Shown: piece after piece, positions 26,918 through 35,501 of the stretch | Layout: each line of letters starts with the position of its first letter | Numbering within the stretch: position 1 is the first letter of the stretch | Assembly: GCF_027111295.1 (NCBI RefSeq) | Contig: NZ_CP114287.1 | Span: 5,642,001 to 5,706,000 of the forward strand | From: Flavobacterium gelatinilyticum | GTDB lineage: Bacteria; Bacteroidota; Bacteroidia; Flavobacteriales; Flavobacteriaceae | Reading direction: 5' to 3' | Length of the DNA: 64,000 nt | The notes under the pieces: model-generated | Seen by the model: the letters and a program-made list of their open reading frames with translations, nothing else | Databases searched by the model: none | Told to the model about the DNA's origin: nothing | Position numbers and translations under genes: made by a program

Positions 26918-28978
26918 ATGAAAAAACTATTTCTTTTTATCGCAGTTTTATTTGCGATAAGTAACCTTACTGCCCAAATTTACGATCCCGTTTCGTTTAC
27001 CACTTCGGTAAAAGAAATAGGCGAGAACAAGTATACACTGGTTATTACAGCCAAAATAGACAAAGGCTGGCATGTGTATTCTCAGAACGTTCCTGATGGA
27101 GGACCGGCGCCAACGAGCTTTACATTTCAGCCGTCAAAAAACTATAAAAAAACAGGCTCTGTAGTAGAACCAAAAGGACATGAAGTTGATGATCCGGTTT
27201 TTCAAATGCGTATTAAATACTTTGAGGACAAAGCCGTTTTTACCCAAAACATAGAACGAAAATCAGCAGATGCTTTTACCATTGATGCTACTGTATTTTT
27301 TATGGTCTGCAATGATAACAGCTGTTTGCCGCCATCTGAAAAAGAGGTAAAGTTTACTTTTAAAAAATCTGACATTCCGGTTAAAACCGAGGAAACTGCA
27401 AAAGCTGTAACAGATACAAAAGATACTGATTCGATTCAAAATACCGAATCTATTACTAAACAGGATACAACAAACAACACAACAAATTCTGTTAGTACAG
27501 CCGGTACAGATGCTCCTAAAGTTTCAGACAACACAGAGAAAACGCCTTCAGCAGCAGATGAAAGTCTTTGGACTTTATTTTTCTTCAGCTTTTTAGGAGG
27601 TCTTGCCGCTTTGTTTACCCCTTGTGTTTTCCCGATGATTCCTATGACGGTGAGCTTTTTTACCAAACAAAGTAAAAATAAAGCAGCCGGAATACGAAAT
27701 GCTATGATGTACGGAATTTTCATCATCGTAATCTATGTGATTTTAGGAAGTATGGTAACGGCCATTTTTGGTGCCGATGCCTTAAACGCCCTGGCAACAA
27801 ACGTGGTATTTAATATTGTTTTCTTCCTGCTTTTACTGGTTTTTGCCCTGTCATTTTTAGGTGCTTTCGAAATTGTACTGCCAAGTTCATGGCTGACCAA
27901 AATTGACCAGAAATCAGAAATTGGAGGTGCTTTTGGAATCTTCTTCATGGCATTAGCATTGGCCGTTGTTTCATTTTCATGTACAGGACCAATCGTTGGG
28001 ACTTTATTAGTTCAGGCGGCAAGTCAGGCCGGAATTGCGCCAATTGTAGGAATGCTTGGTTTTTCATTGGCCATTGCATTACCATTTACTTTATTTGCTG
28101 CGTTCCCGGGATGGATGAATTCACTTCCAAAATCAGGAGGCTGGTTAAATTCGGTTAAAGTAGTTTTAGGATTTTTAGAATTGGCTTTGGCTTTTAAATT
28201 CTTAAGCAATGCCGATTTAGTTTTGCAATTGCATTTATTAGAAAGAGAAGTATTTCTGGCCATTTGGATTGCGATATTTACCGTATTAGCCTTTTATTTA
28301 TTTGGAAAAATCCAATTGTCGCACGACACGCCGTCTACTCATATTTCTGTTGGAAGACTTAGTTTAGGAATAGTAGTACTGGCATTTGTAGTATATATGA
28401 TTCCGGGACTTTGGGGTGCTCCGCTGCAATATATCAGCGGTTTTCCGCCTGCAAAACAATATAGTGAATCACCAAACGGATTTGGAAATGCAATAATCCA
28501 GAATACAGATAAAACAGCATTACCAGAAGGCGCGGAAAGCGGTCCAAACGGAATTCCGACTTTTCATAATTACGATGAAGGCCTGGCTTACGCCAAAAAA
28601 GTAAACAAACCCATTATGATCGATTTTACAGGTTATGCCTGTGTAAACTGCCGTAAAATGGAAGAACGCGTATGGCCTGATCCAAAAGTTCTGGCTGTTT
28701 TAAATAATGATGTCGTACTTATTTCGTTGTATGTAGATGACAAAAGACCTTTGCCAAAAGAAGAACAGGTTGTTTCTAAAATAACAGGTAAGGTTTTAAA
28801 ATATACTGGACAAAAATGGAGCGAACTTCAAATTTTAAAATACAAAACCAATGCACAGCCGTATTACGTTTTAATGGATCATAACGAAAAAGATTTAAAC
28901 AAACCATCGGCTTACAATCCGGATATTAACGCTTATTATAACTGGCTTCAGGAAGGAATCGGGAATTTTAAAAAATAA
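26918..28978 (+). CDS. dsbD: Thiol:disulfide interchange protein DsbD
   Basis: A 686-residue inner-membrane protein that carries electrons from cytosolic thioredoxin to periplasmic thiol proteins. All three DsbD modules are present: signal peptide and N-terminal immunoglobulin-like alpha domain (20-150, with Cys pair in 'FFMVCNDNSCLPPSE'), a linker rich in Thr/Asp, an eight-helix core with the redox pair C236 ('FTPCVFPM') and C355 ('SCTGP'), and a C-terminal thioredoxin domain with C575-V-N-C578. It follows the hydrolase gene by 92 bases with an inverted repeat between. As electron source for the TlpA-like protein encoded upstream, it completes a periplasmic reducing system inside this locus. 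Confidence 0.95.
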   Translation: MKKLFLFIAVLFAISNLTAQIYDPVSFTTSVKEIGENKYTLVITAKIDKGWHVYSQNVPDGGPAPTSFTFQPSKNYKKTGSVVEPKGHEVDDPVFQMRIKYFEDKAVFTQNIERKSADAFTIDATVFFMVCNDNSCLPPSEKEVKFTFKKSDIPVKTEETAKAVTDTKDTDSIQNTESITKQDTTNNTTNSVSTAGTDAPKVSDNTEKTPSAADESLWTLFFFSFLGGLAALFTPCVFPMIPMTVSFFTKQSKNKAAGIRNAMMYGIFIIVIYVILGSMVTAIFGADALNALATNVVFNIVFFLLLLVFALSFLGAFEIVLPSSWLTKIDQKSEIGGAFGIFFMALALAVVSFSCTGPIVGTLLVQAASQAGIAPIVGMLGFSLAIALPFTLFAAFPGWMNSLPKSGGWLNSVKVVLGFLELALAFKFLSNADLVLQLHLLEREVFLAIWIAIFTVLAFYLFGKIQLSHDTPSTHISVGRLSLGIVVLAFVVYMIPGLWGAPLQYISGFPPAKQYSESPNGFGNAIIQNTDKTALPEGAESGPNGIPTFHNYDEGLAYAKKVNKPIMIDFTGYACVNCRKMEERVWPDPKVLAVLNNDVVLISLYVDDKRPLPKEEQVVSKITGKVLKYTGQKWSELQILKYKTNAQPYYVLMDHNEKDLNKPSAYNPDINAYYNWLQEGIGNFKK

Positions 28979-28987
28979 TTAATTTCT

Positions 28988-29215
28988 GATTGAAGCAGAT
29001 TAAACAGATTTTTTTGATCAGTCTAAATCGAAAAAGAGTAAATGAAATCAGCTAAATTCAGCGGGATCTGCGTGTAGCAAAAGATAAAAGTTTGAAAAAT
29101 TTCACGCAGATTTAAAATGATTGAAGCAGATTAAGCAGATTTTTTTGATCTGTCTAAATCAAAAAAGAGTAAATTAAATCAGCTAAAATCCGTTAAAATC
29201 TGCGGGATCTGCGTG
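28988..29215. repeat. Two direct copies of a Flavobacterium-type intergenic repeat
   Basis: Copy 1 (28988-29074) and copy 2 (29119-29215) are close direct repeats of about 90 bp. Both begin GATTGAAGCAGATTAA and end GGGATCTGCGTG. The last words recur, often inverted, at 4322-4352, 60940-60980 and 61166-61207. The whole 28979-29301 gap has no gene apart from these copies. Confidence 0.85.
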
Positions 29216-29301
29216 AGATAAAAATCTATGTTTTCGCGAAAGCAAATCAGTAAAATCCGCATCTAGTTTTACTCAACTATAAAAAAATATAACCAACAAA
29301 A

Positions 29302-32124
29302 ATGAAAATATTCCAATCAAAATACTGGCTTTTAGTCCTTTTTATAGGATTCAAAAGCACTGCCCAGTTTTCGACCACGATTCCGCTGAGCAAAGATGTC
29401 GTTTCCGGAAAATTAAAAAACGGAATGAAATACTATGTCCTTCATAATGAATGGCCAAAAGACCGTGTCTGCTTTTATTTTGCCCAAAACGTTGGGGCGA
29501 TTTTAGAAAATGACGACCAGAACGGACTGGCGCATTTCCTGGAACACATGGCTTTTAACGGTACACAAAATTTTGAAGGAAAAGGCATTATCGATATGCT
29601 GGAGAAAAAAGGAGTACGTTTTGGTGCCGATATTAATGCTTATACAGCGCAGGACCAAACGGTTTACAATTTAAGCAACGTGCCGTCGACAGATGCTAAA
29701 CTGATAGATTCCTGCCTTTTGGCATTGCATGACTGGTCTGGTTTTCTGTTACTGAAAGATGCAGAAATCGATGCAGAGCGCGGTGTAATCAGAGAAGAAT
29801 GGCGTACCAGAAGAAATTCAGATTTTAGATTACGTCTTGAAACGGATAAAGTATTGTACAAAGGTTCCAAATATGCAAAACGTGATGTAATTGGTGATTT
29901 AAACATCATTAATACTTTTGATTATCAGGTTTTAAGGGATTATTATAAAAAATGGTACCGTCCGGATTTGCAAGCCGTGATTGTAGTGGGAGATATTGAC
30001 CCGAAAGAAATCGAAAAGAAGATTATCGAAACTTTTTCTTCTATCGAAATGCCTAAAAAACCTGCACAGCGTTATTACGTTTCGGTTCCAAAAAACAAAG
30101 GAATGGAATATGTGCTGGCAAAAGATAAAGAAGCTCAGGAAACCAATGTTGTATTGTATTACAAAAAAGATTTTGATAAGGTAAAAAACAATGAAACAAT
30201 CAGAAGAGATTTGGTTACTAATCTGTGTACCGATATGATCAACAGACGTTATCAGGAATTTATCCAGAACAACGAAACTTCTGTTTTAAAAATGGGAACG
30301 GGATCGTCTGAAGTTTCAAGACTGACAGATTCGCATTATTTGTACGTAACGCCAAAAAATAATAAGACTAAAGAAGGTTTCAGGGAAATGATGATTGAAA
30401 CCGAAAGAGCAGTTCGTTACGGATTTACTCAAAAAGAACTGGACCGAAACAAAGAAGGTGTTTTGAGTTTTTATGAAAATGTGCTTCAGAATAAAGATAA
30501 AATTGATAATGATGAATTTTCAGAAGAACTGGTTAATCATTTCCTAAAAGCAGCTCCTTTTGAAAGTATTGAAACACAATACGAGAACATTAAAACGAGA
30601 CTGTCATCCATTACTCTTGCTGATGTAAACCAGGCGGTAAAAAAAATACAGACAGTTGATAATGTTGTTATGACGGTTACGGGACCGGATAAAAGCGATG
30701 TGGTTTATCCATCAAAAGCAGATTATGAGGCGATTATTGCAGCTGTTAAAAAAATGCCTCTTGAAAAATACAAAGAGTCAGATACGGATCAGCCTTTGAT
30801 TAAAGAAGAATTAAAAGGTTCTAAAGCCGAAAAGGAAACGGCTGTTGAAGGAATTGCAGGAGCTAAAAGTTATGTTTTGAGCAATGGTGCCAAAATCGTA
30901 TTGTACCCGACAACACTGGCAAAAGATGAAGTATTGTTTTCTGCGTTTAGTTTTGGAGGAAGTTCGTTAATTAAAACCGAAGATATTCCTTCGGCACAAA
31001 TTGCGGTAAGTCTGGTAGAAAGTTCTGGTTTAGGCGCTTTTAAAAGCACTGATTTAAGTGATAAATTAAACGGAAAAATTGCAAATGTTAAACCGTATAT
31101 TACAGAACTGACAGAAGGTTTTAAAGGTTCAAGCAACCAAAAAGATTTCGAAACCTTGTTACAGCTTACATACCTGTATTTTGAAGAACCAAGGTTTGAT
31201 AAAGATTCGTATTCGAGAATGGTAACGAATTTCAGCAATTCATTAGAAAATGCAATGAATACAAATCCGAAGGTATTTCAGGACACGATTTCGCAGCTGA
31301 ATTACAATCGCAACAAAAGAGTGCCTTTGATTAATGAAGATTTTATTAAACAACTGAGTTTCGAAAAAGCATCTGAATTGTACAAACAGAGAATTCAAAA
31401 TGCTGCCGATTTTACTTTTGTTTTCACCGGAAATCTTCCGGAGAATGCGCTTTCTTTAATTGAAAAATATATTGGAAGCATTTCATCAGATATCAATAAA
31501 AAAGAAAATTTTACAGACAATCATCTTGAACCTGCAAAAGGGACTTCGAAACAATTATTAGTTCGTGAGATGAATGTACCAAAAGCGAGTGTTTATATCC
31601 GATTTGTAAATCAGTTCCCATACACCTACAAAAATGTTTTCACGCTTCATATTTTATCTGAATTATTATCGAAGAAATATCTGGATTTAATTCGTGAAGA
31701 AGAGGGCGGAAGCTACGGTGTTCATGTAGGATCGGGCGTAAGCAAACTGCCGTCTGACGAATATTCGATGACGATTAACTTTGACAGTGATCCTGAAAAA
31801 GAAGAAAAACTAACCAAAATTGTATACGAGCAGATTGCTTTAATACAGAAAAACGGTGCAAAAGAAGAAGATATTCAGTCGATTAAAAATACAGTTTTGA
31901 AATCAAGAGCAGAAAAAGTTATGACTAACGGATTCTGGCTGGGAAGTCTTAATAATATGATGCTGAATAACGAAACGTTTAAAGATGATGCGATTTATAA
32001 GAAAACCTTAAATGAAATCACTGCAGCAGATTTAAAAGCTTTTGCGAAACAGTTTTTTACCAAACCAAGTACGGTTGAAGTTATTATGAAATCAAAACCG
32101 GAAGGCGTTGCGCCACAATATTAA
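29302..32124 (+). CDS. M16-family zinc metallopeptidase (insulinase/pitrilysin type)
   Basis: A 940-residue exported peptidase with a signal peptide (1-21). It has the tandem M16 layout. The first, active half carries the inverted zinc motif H78-F-L-E-H82, followed about 75 residues later by 'ERGVIREEW', which supplies the third zinc ligand. The second half (about 530-940) is a non-catalytic homologue with 'REEEGGSYGVHVGSGVSKLPSDEY'. M16 enzymes enclose and cleave peptides, not folded proteins. Placed after SusC/SusD, a thiol reductase and DsbD on the same strand, it could degrade an imported peptide once reduced. A 323-base repeat-containing gap means co-transcription with dsbD is uncertain. 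Confidence 0.93.
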   Translation: MKIFQSKYWLLVLFIGFKSTAQFSTTIPLSKDVVSGKLKNGMKYYVLHNEWPKDRVCFYFAQNVGAILENDDQNGLAHFLEHMAFNGTQNFEGKGIIDMLEKKGVRFGADINAYTAQDQTVYNLSNVPSTDAKLIDSCLLALHDWSGFLLLKDAEIDAERGVIREEWRTRRNSDFRLRLETDKVLYKGSKYAKRDVIGDLNIINTFDYQVLRDYYKKWYRPDLQAVIVVGDIDPKEIEKKIIETFSSIEMPKKPAQRYYVSVPKNKGMEYVLAKDKEAQETNVVLYYKKDFDKVKNNETIRRDLVTNLCTDMINRRYQEFIQNNETSVLKMGTGSSEVSRLTDSHYLYVTPKNNKTKEGFREMMIETERAVRYGFTQKELDRNKEGVLSFYENVLQNKDKIDNDEFSEELVNHFLKAAPFESIETQYENIKTRLSSITLADVNQAVKKIQTVDNVVMTVTGPDKSDVVYPSKADYEAIIAAVKKMPLEKYKESDTDQPLIKEELKGSKAEKETAVEGIAGAKSYVLSNGAKIVLYPTTLAKDEVLFSAFSFGGSSLIKTEDIPSAQIAVSLVESSGLGAFKSTDLSDKLNGKIANVKPYITELTEGFKGSSNQKDFETLLQLTYLYFEEPRFDKDSYSRMVTNFSNSLENAMNTNPKVFQDTISQLNYNRNKRVPLINEDFIKQLSFEKASELYKQRIQNAADFTFVFTGNLPENALSLIEKYIGSISSDINKKENFTDNHLEPAKGTSKQLLVREMNVPKASVYIRFVNQFPYTYKNVFTLHILSELLSKKYLDLIREEEGGSYGVHVGSGVSKLPSDEYSMTINFDSDPEKEEKLTKIVYEQIALIQKNGAKEEDIQSIKNTVLKSRAEKVMTNGFWLGSLNNMMLNNETFKDDAIYKKTLNEITAADLKAFAKQFFTKPSTVEVIMKSKPEGVAPQY

Positions 32125-32196
32125 AAACCTTGGTTTTTCATTCATTTTTAGAAGTATTTTGAATTAGTAAGCTTATACAACTAACTTGAAAAACCT

Positions 32197-32229
32197 AAAG
32201 AGGCTGTCTTAGACAGCCTCTTTTTTTGT
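32197..32229 (+). terminator. Terminator of the M16 peptidase gene
   Basis: AGAGGCTGTCT pairs with AGACAGCCTCT at the centre of 32197-32222 and runs into seven T. Confidence 0.92.
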
Positions 32230-32324
32230 TTATAATTTATCCGAATTTAATGTGAAATGTTTTATGCCGTCTGCATTTGTCTCATATGGATTGTATAAAA
32301 TGAATCCGAATGTTAAATGAATAT

Positions 32325-34271
32325 CTACGGCATAAAAATCACTGTACCTCCATTTGGCGAAAGCTCCAGGGTGAAACTCGTATTTTTATCAAATTTTTTG
32401 GTACTGAATTTAGAATCTGCACCTTCACCATCTGATATAATAGACACTTCTTTGTTTTTAAGCATAGGCAGATCAATCGTAATGCTTTTTGCTTTATTCT
32501 CACCGTTTATTGCGGCGATGTACCATTTTGTATTTTTTCGGCGTGCAATGACACTGTATTTCCCCGGATAGCCGTCGATAAAACGGGTTTCATCCCAAAC
32601 GGTCGGCACATTTTTAAGATAATCAAATAAATACGCTGGTTTTTCTTTTAGGTTTTCCGGTACTAATCCCCAATGCTGAACGGGAGAAAAGAAAACTACT
32701 GCGGTTGCCATTTCAAAAGCGTCTGTAGTTCTTCGGATTGTACCTTTATTAGGATCACGGTGTAAGCGTTTGTTCAGGAAAACCGGGCCAAAATCCATTG
32801 CAGAAACCGTATTTCGGGTAAAAGGGTAAACCGTTGCTGTTGAAGGATAGCGGTCGCTGAATCCCTGCTGGAAAACCAGATTTTCTGAAGCAAGAACGGC
32901 TTCGCTGGTCATGAAATTAGGATACATTCTTTCCCATCCGCGCGGCAGGGTAGTGCCGTGAAAATTGATGTTCAGACCAAATTCGGCAGCATCGGTTAAT
33001 ATATCGTGGTACAATTGCATGGTTACCTGTTTGTCACCGCCAAAGAAATCTATTTTTAAACCTTTTACTCCAATTTGCTGCAGCCATTTCATTTCTTCAC
33101 GTCGGGCTTCAGGTGTGTTCATTCGGTTTTTTGGACCTTGGGGCGCATTGTTCCAGTTTCCGTTAGAGTTATACCATAATAAAACGCCCACATTTTTTGA
33201 TTTGGCGTACTGAACCAGTTCGGCTAATTTTTCTTTTCCAATCTGAACATCCCAAAGCGCATCAATTAGAATGAATTCACATTTTAAATCGGCTGCAAGA
33301 TCAATAAAAGTTTTCTGGTCGTTGTAATTACAGCTTTCGTCCTGCCATACAATCCAGCTCCAGCTGGCACGACCGGTTTCAAATACTTTAGCAGATTTTA
33401 CAATTGGTTTGACCACATCTGTTGAAGCGGTTGATTCTACAATTGGTTTTAAAGTCCGGCCTAATGTAATGGTTTTCCATGAAGTCTGCATAGGAAACGG
33501 GGCAGAAGCAGTTGCAGCACCTATGCTGTTGTTTTCTCCTTCCTGTGGAAAAGCAACCCTGTAAGTTCCGTCAGCTTCGGCATCGCTTAATCGGGTTCCC
33601 ACATAATTGCCGCCAACGCCGGTTTCAGATAGTAACAGCCAGCCTTTATCGCCTAAATGAAAAAGAGCCGGAAAAGTATACCCCAGTCCGTATTGCGATT
33701 TAGTTCCTATGGGTTCTTCTCTTGTATATTCTTCTTCATAAGAAGGTTTGGTTTTCTCCCAGCCGCTTAAAGGGGGAGCCTGCGGGGTGATAAAAGTTGT
33801 TGTACCTGCGGGAAGTTTAAATCCTGTTATTTCTTTTTCGATAGTGCCTGCACCGTTGTGTTTTTTTGTTTTGGGAAGTAGGTAACTAAATGTCGCATCG
33901 GTATTGGAAATCCTGAAAATGACCTGTAAAGTATCGTTTGATGCATTTGTAAAATGGCATGTAAGTTCGTTGGCTTTATAATTAACCTGACTGACTTTGG
34001 AACGGTTAAGGGTATAGGATTCCTGAATTTTAGTGGTTTTAGAGCCAATGAGTTTTAGGTCTTTTGTAAAGTCTCCTGCTGTACTCAAAAGTCCTAACGG
34101 CGATTGATTGAGAAATTCATCTTTTTGATAAAACAGGGAATAATAAGGGCTTCCGTTAGTGACGGAAATTTCAAGTTTGATATTTTTATCAGGACTAAAG
34201 GCTGATACGGTCTGCGCCTGCGTAGAATAGGTGAGGGCGGAGACAAAAAGGCTGATAAGCAATTTTCTCAT
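32325..34271 (-). CDS. Glycoside hydrolase family 97, probably retaining alpha-galactosidase type
   Basis: A 648-residue exported enzyme. The ATG at 34271 (MRKLLISLFVSALTYSTQAQ) is chosen over the upstream one at 34337 because it gives a normal signal peptide; the extra 22 codons run into a low-complexity CAAT-rich stretch. A beta-supersandwich domain (25-280) precedes a (beta/alpha)8 barrel (290-560) with 'WIVWQDESCNYNDQKTFID' and 'GVKGLKIDFFGGDKQ'. The Asp of KIDF occupies the place of the catalytic nucleophile of retaining GH97 members; inverting SusB-type enzymes lack it. A C-terminal beta domain follows. It acts on alpha-linked sugars. It converges on the M16 gene across a terminator and is not part of the susCD operon. 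Confidence 0.92.
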   Translation of the reverse strand: MRKLLISLFVSALTYSTQAQTVSAFSPDKNIKLEISVTNGSPYYSLFYQKDEFLNQSPLGLLSTAGDFTKDLKLIGSKTTKIQESYTLNRSKVSQVNYKANELTCHFTNASNDTLQVIFRISNTDATFSYLLPKTKKHNGAGTIEKEITGFKLPAGTTTFITPQAPPLSGWEKTKPSYEEEYTREEPIGTKSQYGLGYTFPALFHLGDKGWLLLSETGVGGNYVGTRLSDAEADGTYRVAFPQEGENNSIGAATASAPFPMQTSWKTITLGRTLKPIVESTASTDVVKPIVKSAKVFETGRASWSWIVWQDESCNYNDQKTFIDLAADLKCEFILIDALWDVQIGKEKLAELVQYAKSKNVGVLLWYNSNGNWNNAPQGPKNRMNTPEARREEMKWLQQIGVKGLKIDFFGGDKQVTMQLYHDILTDAAEFGLNINFHGTTLPRGWERMYPNFMTSEAVLASENLVFQQGFSDRYPSTATVYPFTRNTVSAMDFGPVFLNKRLHRDPNKGTIRRTTDAFEMATAVVFFSPVQHWGLVPENLKEKPAYLFDYLKNVPTVWDETRFIDGYPGKYSVIARRKNTKWYIAAINGENKAKSITIDLPMLKNKEVSIISDGEGADSKFSTKKFDKNTSFTLELSPNGGTVIFMP

Positions 34272-34604
34272 GTTTGTGGTTTTTTGGTTATTAGTAAAGT
34301 ATTCAAAAATCAATGTCAATATCAATATCAATGTCAAGAATCAATTTGAAATTTTAAGATCGTAATGTTTTGGTCCTGCGTGGTGGTGGTGAGAAGAATT
34401 CCTTCGGAATATTTAATTTAGTGCCTTCGCGGTAAAACTGTTGATATAAGTGTAAAAATAACACTATTTTGAATACTACTTGATAAAAACATCCAAAAGG
34501 CCTTGATTTTTATGATACTAAATGAGAATTTCCCTTCTTTAAAAACAAAAAAAGAGCTGTTTGATTAGAACAGCTCTTTTTCGTATAAAAATAGTACGTT
34601 ATAC
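34272..34604. other. Intergenic region with low-complexity and repeat-like DNA
   Basis: Contains an imperfect hexamer tract of the form TCAATR at about 34308-34345 and a 'TGCCTTCGCGGTAAAACT' phrase near 34421, of the kind scattered through Flavobacterium intergenic DNA. A terminator lies at 34547-34582. No gene was seen. Confidence 0.5.
34547..34582 (-). terminator. Terminator of the tail-collar/adhesin cluster
   Basis: AAAGAGCTGTT (34551-34561) and AACAGCTCTTT (34569-34579) form a perfect stem. On the minus strand a T-run follows. It closes the seven-gene minus-strand cluster. Confidence 0.9.
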
Positions 34605-35453
34605 TTAATTCATAGCAAACCTAAGTTTCAGACCATACGAAACCAGTCTCATATTTCTTGCCACACCAGAATCATAAATGCTGTTATAAGACAATACTAC
34701 AGGAAGTTCCGGATTGTACTGAACAAGTTGTTTGTTATCGCTTTTGTCGTAGATATTGTTCAAACCGTACTCAAAATAAACACCAAAATAAATGGAGTTT
34801 GTTTTTCCGATAGCTTGTTTTAAACCTGTTTCGATAAAAGCAGAATAAGAAACTTTTGTATCAAGATCTTCTTTACGGGTTTCGATATTGTTTGTGCTGG
34901 CAAAACCGGCAAAAGCAGGATTGAACAATTCTACATTATACTGCGGATAATACCCGCTTGTAGTCAGATTTCCTATTTTAGTCTGATAACTGCCACTTGC
35001 CGCAATACCAATTTTGGCACCACCGCCAATAAAGAATTGAGAAGTACCCGGAGTTTCAAACTGAATTCCGATTGGGATATTGATATAGCTCAGTTTTTGT
35101 TCTTCTCTTAAATTAGTGGCTTTGTATCTAAACTGAAATGATTCATTTTCGGCATCGACAGCGCCATACTGACCTGAAGTAAAGCCGAATTTAGTATCGG
35201 TGCTGTATGTCTGGTACTCTACACCAACACCAACACTTAGCCCTTCGTTAAGGTAATACATATAACGAAGTCCCGCGCTAACACCATTTCCAGGAACAGT
35301 TTTTCCAGCCGACGTAGAGTTTACAAACGAAAAAGGACCTCCAATCGAAATCGAAAACTCTTGCTTTTTATCCTGACCATATGTATAGCAGGATGCTAAA
35401 AGCACTGTGATCATGATAAGTGATGTTTTACAGTTGTTTATATATTTTTTCAT
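34605..35453 (-). CDS. Outer-membrane beta-barrel protein
   Basis: A 282-residue exported protein with a signal peptide (about 1-27, ending SCYTYGQ). The mature part alternates hydrophobic and polar residues in strands typical of an 8- to 12-strand barrel ('GVSAGLRYMYYLNEGLSVGVGVEYQTYS', 'FFIGGGAKIGIAASGSYQTKIG', 'SIYFGVYFEYGLNNIYD') and ends 'SYGLKLRFAMN'. It fits the general porin-like OMP_b-brl families, not PorP/SprF. It is the last gene of the tail-collar/adhesin cluster, 48 bases after the giant gene. A role in anchoring or exporting the adhesin, in the way SprF serves SprB, is a hypothesis only. Confidence 0.8.
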   Translation of the reverse strand: MKKYINNCKTSLIMITVLLASCYTYGQDKKQEFSISIGGPFSFVNSTSAGKTVPGNGVSAGLRYMYYLNEGLSVGVGVEYQTYSTDTKFGFTSGQYGAVDAENESFQFRYKATNLREEQKLSYINIPIGIQFETPGTSQFFIGGGAKIGIAASGSYQTKIGNLTTSGYYPQYNVELFNPAFAGFASTNNIETRKEDLDTKVSYSAFIETGLKQAIGKTNSIYFGVYFEYGLNNIYDKSDNKQLVQYNPELPVVLSYNSIYDSGVARNMRLVSYGLKLRFAMN

Positions 35454-35501
35454 CTTATTTTATATTATGCCAGTACTAAAAAATAGTACTGGCAGATTTA
35501 T

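Noticed and set aside
32325..34271. GH97 enzyme as part of the susCD locus
   Set aside because: It is on the opposite strand and separated by a strong terminator, so it is not in the operon.
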